Positions 24,126-35,300 of a stretch of 64,000 nt of DNA are shown here, in pieces (position 1 is the stretch's first letter; every line of letters begins with the position of its first letter). Both the position numbers and the translations under genes were made by a program. The stretch comes from Edaphochlamys debaryana (Eukaryota > Chlorophyta > Chlorophyceae > Chlamydomonadales): contig JAEHOE010000037.1 of the NCBI GenBank assembly GCA_016858145.1, forward strand, positions 682,001 to 746,000. The letters are read 5' to 3'. The notes beneath the pieces were generated by a model. It was not told the DNA's origin and ran no database searches. It was given only the letters and a program-made list of their open reading frames with translations.

Positions 24126-27100
24126 TCACCCCAGGAAGAAGGCCCCCGGCTGCTGCTGCACCACTCCGTACTGCATCAGGAGCGCCTGCTGCTGCGCCGC
24201 CTGCGCCTCGGCGGCCGTGGGGGCGCGCCCCCCTGGCATCATGAAGTACTGCATGCCCCCCTGCTGGCTGTACTGCAGGGCCGCTTGCTGCTGCATGAGC
24301 GCCTGCTGCTGAGCCTGGGCGAGGAGTGCCTGCTGCTGGGCCTGGGCCTGCGCCTGGGCCTGAGCTTGGGCCTGGGCTTGCGCCTTGACTTGGGCAGCCG
24401 CCGCCGCCTCAGCCGCGGCCGCCGTGGCGGCAGTCAGCGCCGCTGAGCCGCTCATGCCCCCCCGCGCGGCGCCACCCACCGGCCCGCCGCGCTGCGCCTG
24501 AGGCGCAGCCACAGCGGGGGCTTGCACCTGGGGGTCGCCGCCGGGCCTCGCGCTGCCCTGCGCGGCCGCTGCCGCTCCGCCGCCAGTGCGGTCCGTAATC
24601 CCTGCCGCCTGCTCCTTCAGCTGGGGCTTGTGCCACCAGCGGCCCGCGTCCCCGGCTGCGGCTCCCCTGCCGGCAGCGGCAGCACCGCCGCCGCCGCGCC
24701 CACCCGCGGCCGGGCCGCCGCCCCGGCCGCCCTGCTGCGCCGCCGGCGCCGCTTGTCCCTGCCGGGTGGGAGCGGACGCAGCACAGCTCAGTTACACCTG
24801 CCGCCACGCGCGGCACGCTGTAGCTGAGCTGTGTGCGGCACATGCCAGCCCCCAGCCCTCAGGTGTTGCGCCCTCGCACCTGAGGCCGGGGCATGTTCCC
24901 GCCGGCACGGTTGGCCACCAGAGGAGCCGTGGCCGCCGCCGCCGCCGGCGCAGCGCCCGCCTGCACGCCGCGCAGCGCCGCGGCAGCGGCGCCCGCCGCC
25001 GCTCCGGTGCCGCTGGCCGAGGCCTCCAGGATGCCGTACGCCTGGCTGGGCGCCGCCTGACGGGCGCTGTTGGCCTCCATGGCGGCCATGGCCTGCTGCT
25101 GCGCGTACTGCAGCTGGGCCTGGGCCTGGGCTTGGGCCAGCGCCTGGGCCTGCGCTTGCGCCTGGGCCTGCGCCTGGGCCTGCGCCTGCTGAGCGGCGGC
25201 TTGCTGCTGTGGAAAGAGAGAGAGAGTCCTCAGTTAGTTCAGTGGCCGCACGGGAGCAACACACCCACACACCGCTTGCTCACCTGCATCTGCAACTGCT
25301 GCTGCTGCTGCAGCTGCTGCTGGAGCTGCTGCTGTTGTTGCAGCTGCTGTTGCTGCTGTTGCTGCTGTTGTTGCTGCTGCAGCTGGAGCTGCTGCTGCAG
25401 CTGCATCTGCGGGAAGGGCAGCGGGCGCCTGATCAGCCGTCCAGTCCAACACAAAGGACTAAGCCTATCGACTGACGCACAGCCCGGAATCGGTTAGGGA
25501 GCAGGTACAAGGTAGCGCTCCCCTTACGGTATGCCACACCCCCCCCCAGGCTCCTGGGCAGGTTCAAAGGGCGCACCACCTGTTGCTGCTGCTGCTGCTG
25601 GAGCATGGAGTACCCGGGCGGCATGCCGAGCATGGCGGCCAGGGCAGCGTACTCCGCCACCTGAGCCCCGCTGCCGGCGCCCTGCATGGCTGCCGCCACA
25701 GCCGCCGCCGTGGCGGCCGGGTCAGCCGCCTGTTGCTGTTGCTGGTACTGCTGAGCCTGTGTGTGCGGGAAGGAGCATTCAATCTCATCAGGGGGAGCAA
25801 GCTCTCATACGGTTCCTGCCCCGCCAGGTGACACGCCTTGAGGAGCGTCTATCGACCGGTATGCGAGGGCGGTGCGTGAGTGCGTGCAGCCCTGGAAGCC
25901 GAGGGCCATGCCTGCCTTACCTGCGCCTGCGCCAGCGCCTGCAGCTGCTGCTGCTGCGCGACCGCCGCGCTGTAGCCGTCCGCGGCACCGCCCGCCAGCT
26001 GCTGTCCGTACGCCGCCTGCTGCTGCTGCGCCTGCTGCTGCTGCGCCGCGGCGGGGCCGGGGGCGGTCTGCATGCGCAGCGCGGCCGCGGCGGCCGCCGC
26101 AGCGATGGCGTCCCCCTGCGGGTTCCAGGGGGCCGCCGCGGGCGGGGCCGCGGCCTCGACGACTGGCGCCGGAGCCGGAGCCGGGGCAGCGGCGACCGCA
26201 GCCGGCGCGGCCGCGGCGGGAGCTCCGCCCCTGCCCGCCGTCAGGCCGGGCGGCAGGGCGGGGTCGGCGGGTGCCGCCGTGGAAGTGGCTGCGGCAGCCG
26301 CTGCCGCCACCGCCACGGCCGCTGCTCCGCGCCCCCCGCGGGCGTTGTTGCCGCCCTGCTGCTGGTGTGCCTGCTGCGGCTGCGCGGGCTGCGCGTCCGC
26401 ACGGGTGCTCTGCGGGCGCTGCGGCTGCTGCTGCTGCCGCGCGTTGGGTCCGGCGCCCGAACCAGCGTTCGCAGAGTGCGCCTGCGGCTGCTGCTGCTCC
26501 CCGCCGCCGCCCTGCTGCCGGCCCGACTGGGCGCGGTCGCCGGCCCGCCCCTGCTGTCCGCCAGCAGGGTCGCCGCCTCTCCCGCCCGCGCCGTTGGCCT
26601 GGGGCTGCTGCTGGCCCCGGGCGCTGCCGCCCCGCTGCCCCGCGGCGCCGAGGGCCGCCACCGCAGCGGCGGCGGCCTGCCCGGGCGTGGGCGGAGGGCC
26701 CACGGGCACGGCACTCGCGGGCGGCGGCACGCCCTGCTGGCCCTCCTTGACGATCACCAGGCCGGGAACGCCCTTGAGGCCCATCTTGCCCACCGTCTTG
26801 GCCAACAGCCCGGGCGGCGTGGGGCAGGCCAGGACCTGCGCTGCGTAGTCATTGGCGGTCGCCACCACCTGCTCCGGCCGGAACCTGGGACAAGGGGGTC
26901 GGGGAGAAGAGGAGGAGCCGGTGAGATCGCGCTGCAGACCGGGTGTTGGTGGCTGCTGACGTGTGTGGTGCGAGGAACTTGGGAAAGTCTGGCTTGCTCT
27001 CTGTGACTGCTCGACTCTCCCGCGTCAACTCACTTGAGCACCTCGTGGCTCTTGTAGTAGCCCAGGAAGCTCTGGGGAGTGGGGAGTGGGGAGTGGGGAG

Positions 27101-30100
27101 GCGACAGGACAGGGGCAGCAAAGCAGCATGTGAAGCTGAGCTTTGAAGCGCGACGCCTCTCGAGGCGCAGGGGAGCTAGCAGGAAGGGCCGGAGCCGTCA
27201 CGCACCGAGGCAGCATAGCCCAGCCCTCCGTCTGCTCGCAGCTCACCTGGTACGCGCGCGCGCGGGTCGAGTACTCGACGCGTGCCACTCCGCGGCTGAG
27301 GGTGCCGGCGGGGTCGCGGGCAAGGTCTCGGCCCACGGCGGGGGGCGGCTGCTCGATGGGGCCCGAGGGGAAGGGCTGCGCCGGGGTGATGGGCAGGTCG
27401 CGCAGCTTGTCCAGGAAGGGGCGCTCGAAGTCCGCGAGCAGCAGCATGCCCTGCCCCGCACGCCCCGCACGGCCCGTGCGGCCCGCGCGGTGGATGTACT
27501 GCTCCCGGTTGGAGGGCGCGCCGCACTGCAGGGGCAGCAGAGGAGGCGGCCGGCGATGGGGTGTCGGACTGGCACAACCGCTTGCAGACAGAGACCATTC
27601 GAGACCAAAAGAGGAGCACGAAAGACTGAATATAACCCCGGCCCAACCCCCTCCCCCCCACGGCCCCACCTGCACGACGTAGGTGACGTTGGGGTAGTCC
27701 ACCCCGCGCGCCGACACGTCCGAGGAGAAGAGCACCAGGCGCGAGTCGGCGCGGAACTGCGCCGAGGCCTTGTCGCGCTGCGTCTGGCTCTTGCGCGAGT
27801 GGATCTCCACCACCCCCGCCATGCCCGCGGAGGAGAAGACCTCGGCGAAGAAGGCCGTCAGGTTGGCGGTGGGCAGGAAGACGATGACCTGGGGCGGCCG
27901 GGGGAAGCAAGAGAGGGAAGCAGGGTACGGTAGGTGGCGCGCGATGGTGCGTGCTCGCAGCCCTGCCCGACAGGCAGCCCCGCGGTCCCAGAGGCTCCTG
28001 GTGCCCCCCTCCCCCTGCCTGCCCGCCCCTTCTCCCCTTCCGCACGTAGTTCAGTACTCCCTGCCCACCCGCCATCCCAGCCCCACCCCACCTTGTAGTC
28101 GGGCTCCGCGGCCATGTGCGCCGCCAGCAGCGCCAGCAGCTGCGCCACCAGCTGGGGCTTGGGCACCACCAGGGAGGAGGCCTCCACGTGGGAGTGCGTG
28201 GCCACGTCCTCGCCCACGGCGTCCACGTAGCTGGGCGGAGGGAGCGGGGGGAGCGGGCGGTGGAGTGGGCAGGCGGAGGGAGCAGGGAGAGCGGAGGGGG
28301 GAACGGCGACAAGGGGGACGGGGTAAGGAGAGGAAGGGCAAGGCGGGGGTAGTGATTGCGGGAAGGCGGTGGCAAGGGTGCCGCGGGTGCCGGGCCGTCG
28401 CACCTGTGCTGGCGCTTGAGGGCCACGTCTGCCAGCGACTTGACGTCCTCGGGGAAGGTGGCGGAGAAGAGGTAGGTCTGGCGCGCGGTGGTGGGCGGCA
28501 GGCAGCGCAGGATCTTGGTGATCTGGGGCCTGGGGGAGGGAGGGAGACGAAAGGTCGGTGGTAGACGTGGCGTGATGTGGGTGGGGCGACGGCGGAGGCC
28601 GCCGGGATCCTGCCATGTGGGTCGGCGCCCTGGGCTGTGCGCCCTTGCCTGGCACATCCTCCGGCCGCAATCCCGCCCGCGCACACCCGCACGTGCCCCG
28701 TGTCGAAACACCCAGCCGGCCTGGCAGCCCCCTCCGGCCCCCTCCCCACCTGAAGCCCATGTCCAGCAGGTTGTCCGCCTCGTCCAGGATCAGCACCCGC
28801 GTGGAGTCCAACAGCTGGGTCAGGGACGGGTCCTGGGGGTGCAAACGGAGGGAGCGCCCCGGGGCTTCGTCAGGTGACTGAAGCCCCGATGCACCCGACC
28901 AGTGCCTACGCGTAGGCGGATCGGAGCGTCTGGGGGCGACAGAGGCGCGCTGCCTCTGTCCTGCAATAAGTCTCGCAGGAGCACGCCCCGCCGCGAGCAC
29001 GCGAGCGCCCATGCGCTCACGTGCGTCTGCGTCATTAGGTCGTAGCAGCGGCCGGGGGTGGCCACCAGGATGTCGGGCATGCGGGCCTTGATGGCGCGCA
29101 GGTGCTTCTTCACGTCCACACCGCCGTACACCACCTGGCGGCAGGGGATCGAGGAGGTGGAGGAGGTTCAGAATTTGGGGTGAGGAAGGAGGGACAGGTC
29201 ACGTGCTGCCACGCCGGTAGCCACGGCGCTTGCCGCGTGAGAGCACCTGGACCTCTGTTCTCCCGCGGGTGGTGCTTGGGTCCCCCGCGTCTAAGCCGCG
29301 CTGCTGTCGGCTGCACTCTAGCCCCCTCAAGACAGTGCCCCCACCCTCAGTCCCCACCATGGAGTGCAGGTGCGGCTGGAAGGTGAGCAGCTTGTGCGTC
29401 TCCGTCTGAATCTGCCGCGCCAGCTCGCGCGTGGGGCTGAGCACCAGAGCCGAGACCTTGCCCTGCGGCGCGCGGTGCGCCATCACCTGTGCGAGGCGGG
29501 ATAAGCAAAGGCTGCAGAAGAGTCAGCGCTGAGGCATGCACTAAGTTGAGTGCCTGTTGGGATGTTAGGCCAGTCCATTGCGTGTGTGTGCCCCGGCCGC
29601 TCGCCTTCTCCAGCGTGGGGATGATGAAGGCCAGGGTCTTGCCGGTGCCAGTCTTGGCCTTGGCGATCACGTCGCCCAGGCCCAGGCACACGGGGATGGC
29701 GGCCGCCTGCACCAGCGAGCAGCGCTCGTACTTGAGCACCTCAGCCAGGGCCCTGCGAGGGGGGGGATCGTTAAGGGTAGGGACGCGGCGGGCAGGGATG
29801 CCGCCGCCTTCCCGGTGGCGCCCTCACCGCTTCGTGGCGGGGCAGATGTTGAACTCGGCGAACTTCTTGTCCGACAGGTACTTCTGGTCCACGAGAGGGA
29901 GGTTGACGTCCGAGTCGGAATCGGAGTCAGCTCCGGCAGGCTGCGAGTCAAGTCAACCCGGGCGGGAGGTGAGGGCAAGAGCGGGGGTGTCGGGAGGGGC
30001 AAGTGACTAAGGGCGAGGAGAGCAGGGGTTATCGACCACCGACGTCCTTTCCCCCCAGTTAAACCCCCAAGCGCGACCTTGGTCGCTTGGGACGCGATAA

Positions 30101-30327
30101 GAAGGCCGGCCCGATTGTAGCCCGTGAGCGCGCAAAGGCGAACTGCCCACCTGCGCCTGCTGTGGCGTTGGCCTTGTATTGCGAGGCGCCTGTTGCGGAG
30201 CATTCTGTCGCTGCTGCTGCTGGGGCTGCTGCTGGGGCTGTCGCTGAGCAGGCGCGGCCGAGATTGCTGCCCCTCCGCGGCCGCCTTGCGTCCCTTGGCC
30301 ACCAGGGGCACCTGACTTGGGCGCCAT
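24126..30327 (-). CDS. DEAD-box ATP-dependent RNA helicase with long Ala/Gln-rich C-terminal tail
   Basis: The start is ATG at 30327, and exons read leftwards to a stop at 24126. The N-terminus is Gln/Pro-rich. The core follows with all the main helicase motifs: AKAKTGTGKT (motif I), SPTRELARQIQTE (Ia), VATPGR, DEAD in ILDEADNLLDMGF (II), SATFPEDVKS (III), SSDVSARGVDYPNV (V) and HRAGRTGRAGRAGQG (VI). These lie between about 29890 and 27380. A family C-terminal extension ends near KMGLKGVPGLVIVKEGQQGV, at about 26735. The remaining ~2.6 kb encodes an Ala/Gln/Pro-rich low-complexity tail of several hundred residues with poly-Gln tracts. The core resembles the plant RH25/RH26/RH31-type DEAD-box group. 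It probably remodels RNA; the compartment is not clear from the sequence. Confidence 0.9.
25287..25412. repeat. CTG/CAG repeat tract encoding poly-Gln in the helicase tail
   Basis: A dense run of ctg/ttg triplets on the + strand reads as near-continuous glutamine in the helicase frame. Shorter tracts recur at 25580-25610 and 26010-26045. The triplet is interrupted by TTG, GAG and CAG, which should dampen slippage. Confidence 0.85.
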
Positions 30328-30850
30328 TACAAAATGCCAAGCGCTGGCACACGGGAGCCCCTTGCCTGGCCTATGCTTGCGAAAATAGTGCGGATCGCGG
30401 TATCGTGTATCAAGGAAATCGCACTGCAGCCATTCTCTCTGCGTGGACGGAGTTCTATATGAGTTTGAAGATGATCGTATGGAGGTTGTGTCCTACGTAG
30501 GGCCGGCGGCGGTCTTTCGGGTCTCGATGTCGAGCGCGAGCTTCATGCCCCACGCCCTCCGCCCCGGAGTCCCCGTCCTGTACCGTCCCAAAGGCCCCCC
30601 TGTGCAGTCTTGACTTCCTCCTGTTCCCTCATCCTTGGCATCCATGGACGGGGGCCACGCGAGCCTGAGCAATCCAGGCTGTGGCAGGCAGGGGTCAGGA
30701 GGGGTCAGGAGAGGAGGAGAGAGGGCGCATGCTTCCCAGCAGTCCTCCGCGCCCCGCTGCCATCGACCCTCTGGCCCTCCGATCCCAGAAAAGAAAGAAC
30801 ATCCCGGCAAAAGAAGTTGTTCACGTCCTTATCGGGCCGAGCAAGAAGTA
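30328..30850. other. Helicase upstream region
   Basis: This contains the helicase promoter and 5' UTR and the 3' flank of the tRNA. No further gene is visible. Confidence 0.55.
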
Positions 30851-30935
30851 TGGAGGTTGCGGGGTTTGAGCCCGCGACTTCTCGAATCTTTGAACAATTT
30901 GCAAATCGAGCGCTCTACCACTGAGCTAAACCCCC
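30851..30935 (-). tRNA. tRNA-Ala (anticodon UGC) with a 13-nt intron
   Basis: Read on the - strand, the cloverleaf is complete. The acceptor GGGGGTT (from 30935) pairs with AACCTCC (one G-U pair), followed by discriminator A at 30851. The D arm is TAGCTCAGTGGTAGAGC. The anticodon stem CTCGA/TCGAG encloses TT-TGC-A. A 13-nt intron (30899-30887) sits directly after position 37, the canonical place. The T stem is GCGGG/CCCGC. The one oddity is C instead of T at position 54 of the T loop, which also alters the B box. The gene is probably functional, but this change is unusual. Confidence 0.85.
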
Positions 30936-30959
30936 GTCGTCAGAATTGATCTAATAGGT

Positions 30960-31610
30960 GATTGTCGGCGTACAGATCCACTGAAAAGCCGCCCAACACG
31001 CCACGCCGGGGTCAGCCCGCAGGCGTTGCTCCTCGGGGCTGGCCCGCTGGGCGTCCCCGAGGCAGGCGCAGGGCCCCGCCGCGGCCACGCCTCGCGAGGG
31101 CTTCGGGAGCTGAGGCGGGGCTCAGGAGGTGCAAGCCTTGGAGAGTGCCTGGGCGAGGGCGGTGGAGGGGGCAGCGGGCAGAAGGTCGTGTCAGGGCAGG
31201 AGGGGTGAGGGGAGAGGGCTCCGTGAAGGGGTCGGTGGGAGTGCTTGCGTGAGGGCACCGTGGAGCGGGCGGCGGTAAGGGGCAGCTAGGAAGCAGTGGG
31301 GAGGTGAGTTGTGGTCAAGGTAGTGGGGCGTGTGGCTGCGGAGAGAGGGCAGTGGGGCTCGACCGTTGGATGACCGTCAGAAGTGGCCAAAAGGGTGCTT
31401 GTTGGTGTACACATACACTGCAAAGCCGCCCAACACGCATCGGGGCATGGCCCTGTGAGCCTCGCCCCAAGGCTCGTTGCAGGCACGCCTCCCCTTCCAG
31501 GGCCGGCGAGGGCTCTGGGGAGAAGGCTCAGAGGAGGGTCGAGGGGGAAGCTGGGGAGCAGGCCGTGAAGAAGTCTATGGGGAGGACCTCGCACGACCTG
31601 GCCACTTGTG
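30960..31610 (+). repeat. Diverged duplicated spacer between tRNA-Ala and its decayed copy
   Basis: A block beginning near 30965 (gtcggcgtacagatccactg, then aaagccgcccaacacgc) reappears diverged at 31400-31600 (aaagccgcccaacacgc at 31425). Both copies continue into similar purine-rich sequence (gcgagggct... then gaggtcgagg-like). No open frame in it looks coding. Confidence 0.5.
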
Positions 31611-31615
31611 ACGAC

Positions 31616-31700
31616 GGGGGTTTAGCTCAGTGGTAGAACGCTCGATTTGCAATCTGCTCGAAGATTCGACAAGTCGTGGGCTTGCCAAAACTGCAGAGGC
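31616..31700 (+). pseudogene. Decayed tRNA-Ala(UGC) copy
   Basis: It starts GGGGGTTTAGCTCAGTGGTA and keeps the anticodon arm CTCGATTTGCA and an intron-like insert. An extra A sits after GTAGA, the anticodon stem ends TCGAC rather than TCGAG, and the T arm and 3' acceptor have lost their pairing. It shares the 5' flank TGACGAC with the gene at 30935, so it is a duplicate that has decayed. Confidence 0.75.
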
Positions 31701-32389
31701 AGTGGACCGTCGCACCTCACCAGCAAAGGAGAGGGCGGCCACCCCACCACATCGCCCTTCGCCAACACCGCCTTGGCCCTAGCTAACATGCCAGACAGAC
31801 AGACAGATCACCGTAGCTCAACGGATGCGAATCGATCACCGACCCCGATAGGGCGTTCGGGAGCGGAGGATACAGTGTATGAGTGAATGAGCGTGCGACC
31901 TGTGCGACCCCCGGCCCTCCCGCGCGCAACGGACCGGCCCAGCCGCGCGAGAAGGGAATAGGCTTCAACAATCGGGCAGGGAGAAGCCCCCCAAAAGTCG
32001 CGGACCGGCGCGGACCCGCTGGGCCGGTGCTCGTCCAACCTGCATGAGCCGCCCCGGTGCAAAGCGATGGCAGGGCCGAATTGGCACTCCGCGACGCAAC
32101 GTAGACAGTAGAGCGGATAGAAGTGCCACACGGATGCATGGAAGACCCCAGCAACGCGCGCGAACGGCAAAACGAAAACACAGAAAGCCGCGACATAGTA
32201 GGCCGTCCCGAGCAGCACCTCACCATAAACAGAACAATACGCGGAGGCAAGGAGCCGTAGGCATAGCAGGAGCGCGGACATGCAACTGCATGTCCATCCC
32301 CACGACGAGCAACGCCGCGAAGACAGGCACAGGCACAGGCAGGCACAGTCCCAGGCAACCTCGCGCAGGCAAGAAGCAACAGAAGCAGC
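31701..32389. other. Unannotated sequence left of the satellite
   Basis: No gene is recognised. A (CAGA)n run is at 31792-31806. Base composition is less GC-rich than the satellite, and open frames running into the array reflect stop-free repeats rather than coding sequence. Confidence 0.5.
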
Positions 32390-35300
32390 ACCCGGCGCCC
32401 AGCGGCAGCGCACAGCGTCAGCGCAGAGCAGCCGCGCACAGCAGCCGCGCAGAGCAGCAACGCCGAGCGCCCAGCAACGGCGCCCTGCGGCAGCTCCGAC
32501 GTGCAGCACCCACGCAGGGCCGAGCGCCCAGCGGCCAGCGCCACGCCGCCACCTCCTAGCGCTCAGGTGGCGTCCAAGCTCAGGGTCCAGCGGCAGCGCC
32601 CGGCGGCAGCGCCCACCGCCTCGACCCCAGTGCCCAGCTCCCCGCGCCCAGCGGCAGTGTCCCTCGGCAGCGCCCAGCGGCCGCGCCCAGCGGCCGCGCC
32701 CAGCGGCCGCGCCCAACGGAAGAGCCCAGCGGCACCGCCAAGCAGCACCGCCCAGCGGCCGTGGCCAGCGGCAACGCCCAGCGCCCGGTAACGGCGCCCT
32801 GCGGCAGCTCCGAGCTGCAGCGCCCTCACAGGGCCTATCGCCCAGCGGCCAGCGCCGGCACCTAGCGCTCAGGTGGCGCCCAGGCTCAGGGTCCACTGGC
32901 AGTGCCCAGCGGCAACGCCCAGCGGCCGCGCCCAGCGGCCGCGCCCAACGGCCGCGCCCAACGGAAGAGCCCAGCGGCACCGCCAAGCAGCACCGCCCAG
33001 CGGCCGTGGCCAGCGGCAACGCCCAGCGCCCGGCAACGGCGCCCTGCGGCAGCTCCGAGCTGCAGCGCCCTCACAGGGCCTATCGCCCAGCGGCCAGCGC
33101 CGGCACCTAGCGCTCAGGTGGCGCCCAGGCTCAGGGTCCAGTGGCAGTGCCCAGCGGCCGCGCCCAGCGGCCGCGCCCAGCGGCCGCGCCCAACGGCAGC
33201 GCCCAGCGGCAACGCACAGCAGCAGCGCCCAGCGGCCGTGGCCAGCGGCAACGCCCAGCGCCCGGCAACGGCGCCCTGCGGCAGCTCCGAGCTGCAGCGC
33301 CCTCACAGGGCCTATCGCCCAGCGGCCAGCGCCGGCACCTAGCGCTCAGGTGGCGCCCAGGCTCAGGGTCCAGTGGCAGTGCCCAGCGGCCGCGCCCAGC
33401 GGCCGCGCCCAGCGGCCGCGCCCAACGGCAGCGCCCAGCGGCAACGCACAGCAGCAGCGCCCAGCGGCCGTGGCCAGCGGCAACGCCCAGCGCCCGGCAA
33501 CGGCGCCCTGCGGCAGCTCCGAGCTGCAGCGCCCTCACAGGGCCTAGCGTCCAGCGGCCAGCGCCGGCACCCAGCGTTCGGGTGGCGCCCAGGCTCAGGG
33601 TCCAGTGGCAGTGCCCAGCGGCAACGCCCAGCGGCCGCGCCCAGCGGCCGCGCCCAACGAAAGAGCCCAGCGGCACCGCCAAGCAGCACCGCCCAGCGGC
33701 CGTGGCCAGCGGCAACGCCCAGCGCCCGGTAACGGCGCCCTGCGGCAGCTCCGAGCTGCAGCGCCCTCACAGGGCCTATCGCCCAGCGGCCAGCGCCGGC
33801 ACCTAGCGCTCAGGTGGCGCCCAGGCTCAGGGTCCACTGGCAGTGCCCAGCGGCAACGCCCAGCGGCCGCGCCCAGCGGCCGCGCCCAACGGAAGAGCCC
33901 AGCGGCACCGCCAAGCAGCACCGCCCAGCGGCCGTGGCCAGCGGCAACGCCCAGCGCCCGGCAACGGCGCCCTGCGGCAGCTCCGAGCTGCAGCGCCCTC
34001 ACAGGGCCTATCACCCAGCGGCCAGCGCCGGCACCTAGCGCTCAGGTGGCGCCCAGGCTCAGGGTCCAGTGGCAGTGCCCAGCGGCCGCGCCCAGCGGCC
34101 GCGCCCAGCGGCCGCGCCCAACGGCAGCGCCCAGCGGCAACGCACAGCAGCAGCGCCCAGCGGCCGTGGCCAGCGGCAACGCCCAGCGCCCGGCAACGGC
34201 GCCCTGCGGCAGCTCCGAGCTGCAGCGCCCTCACAGGGCCTAGCGTCCAGCGGCCAGCGCCGGCACCCAGCGTTCGGGTGGCGCCCAGGCTCAGGGTCCA
34301 GTGGCAGTGCCCAGCGGCAACGCCCAGCGGCCGCGCCCAGCGGCCGCGCCCAACGAAAGAGCCCAGCGGCACCGCCAAGCAGCACCGCCCAGCGGCCGTG
34401 GCCAGCGGCAACGCCCAGCGCCCGGTAACGGCGCCCTGCGGCAGCTCCGAGCTGCAGCGCCCTCACAGGGCCTATCGCCCAGCGGCCAGCGCCGGCACCT
34501 AGCGCTCAGGTGGCGCCCAGGCTCAGGGTCCACTGGCAGTGCCCAGCGGCAACGCCCAGCGGCCGCGCCCAGCGGCCGCGCCCAACGGAAGAGCCCAGCG
34601 GCACCGCCAAGCAGCAGCGCCCAGCGGCCGTGGCCAGCGGCAACGCCCAGCGCCCGGCAACGGCGCCCTGCGGCAGCTCCGAGCTGCAGCGCCCTCACAG
34701 GGCCTATCGCCCAGCGGCCAGCGCCGGCACCTAGCGCTCAGGTGGCGCCCAGGCTCAGGGTCCACTGGCAGTGCCCAGCGGCCGCGCCCAGCGGCCGCGC
34801 CCAGCGGCCGCGCCCAACGGAAGAGCCCAGCGGCACCGCCAAGCAGCACCGCCCAGCGGCCGTGGCCAGCGGCAACGCCCAGCGCCCGGTAACGGCGCCC
34901 TGCGGCAGCTCCGAGCTGCAGCGCCCTCACAGGGCCTATCGCCCAGCGGCCAGCGCCGGCACCTAGCGCTCAGGTGGCGCCCAGGCTCAGGGTCCACTGG
35001 CAGTGCCCAGCGGCAACGCCCAGCGGCCGCGCCCAGCGGCCGCGCCCAACGGAAGAGCCCAGCGGCACCGCCAAGCAGCACCGCCCAGCGGCCGTGGCCA
35101 GCGGCAACGCCCAGCGCCCGGCAACGGCGCCCTGCGGCAGCTCCGAGCTGCAGCGCCCTCACAGGGCCTATCACCCAGCGGCCAGCGCCGGCACCTAGCG
35201 CTCAGGTGGCGCCCAGGCTCAGGGTCCAGTGGCAGTGCCCAGCGGCCGCGCCCAGCGGCCGCGCCCAGCGGCCGCGCCCAACGGCAGCGCCCAGCGGCAA

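Noticed and set aside
24126..26735. Long + strand frames opposite the helicase tail (for example 25531-27006)
   Set aside because: They are Arg/Leu-rich antisense of the Ala/Gln-rich tail; the - strand frame continues directly from recognised helicase exons.
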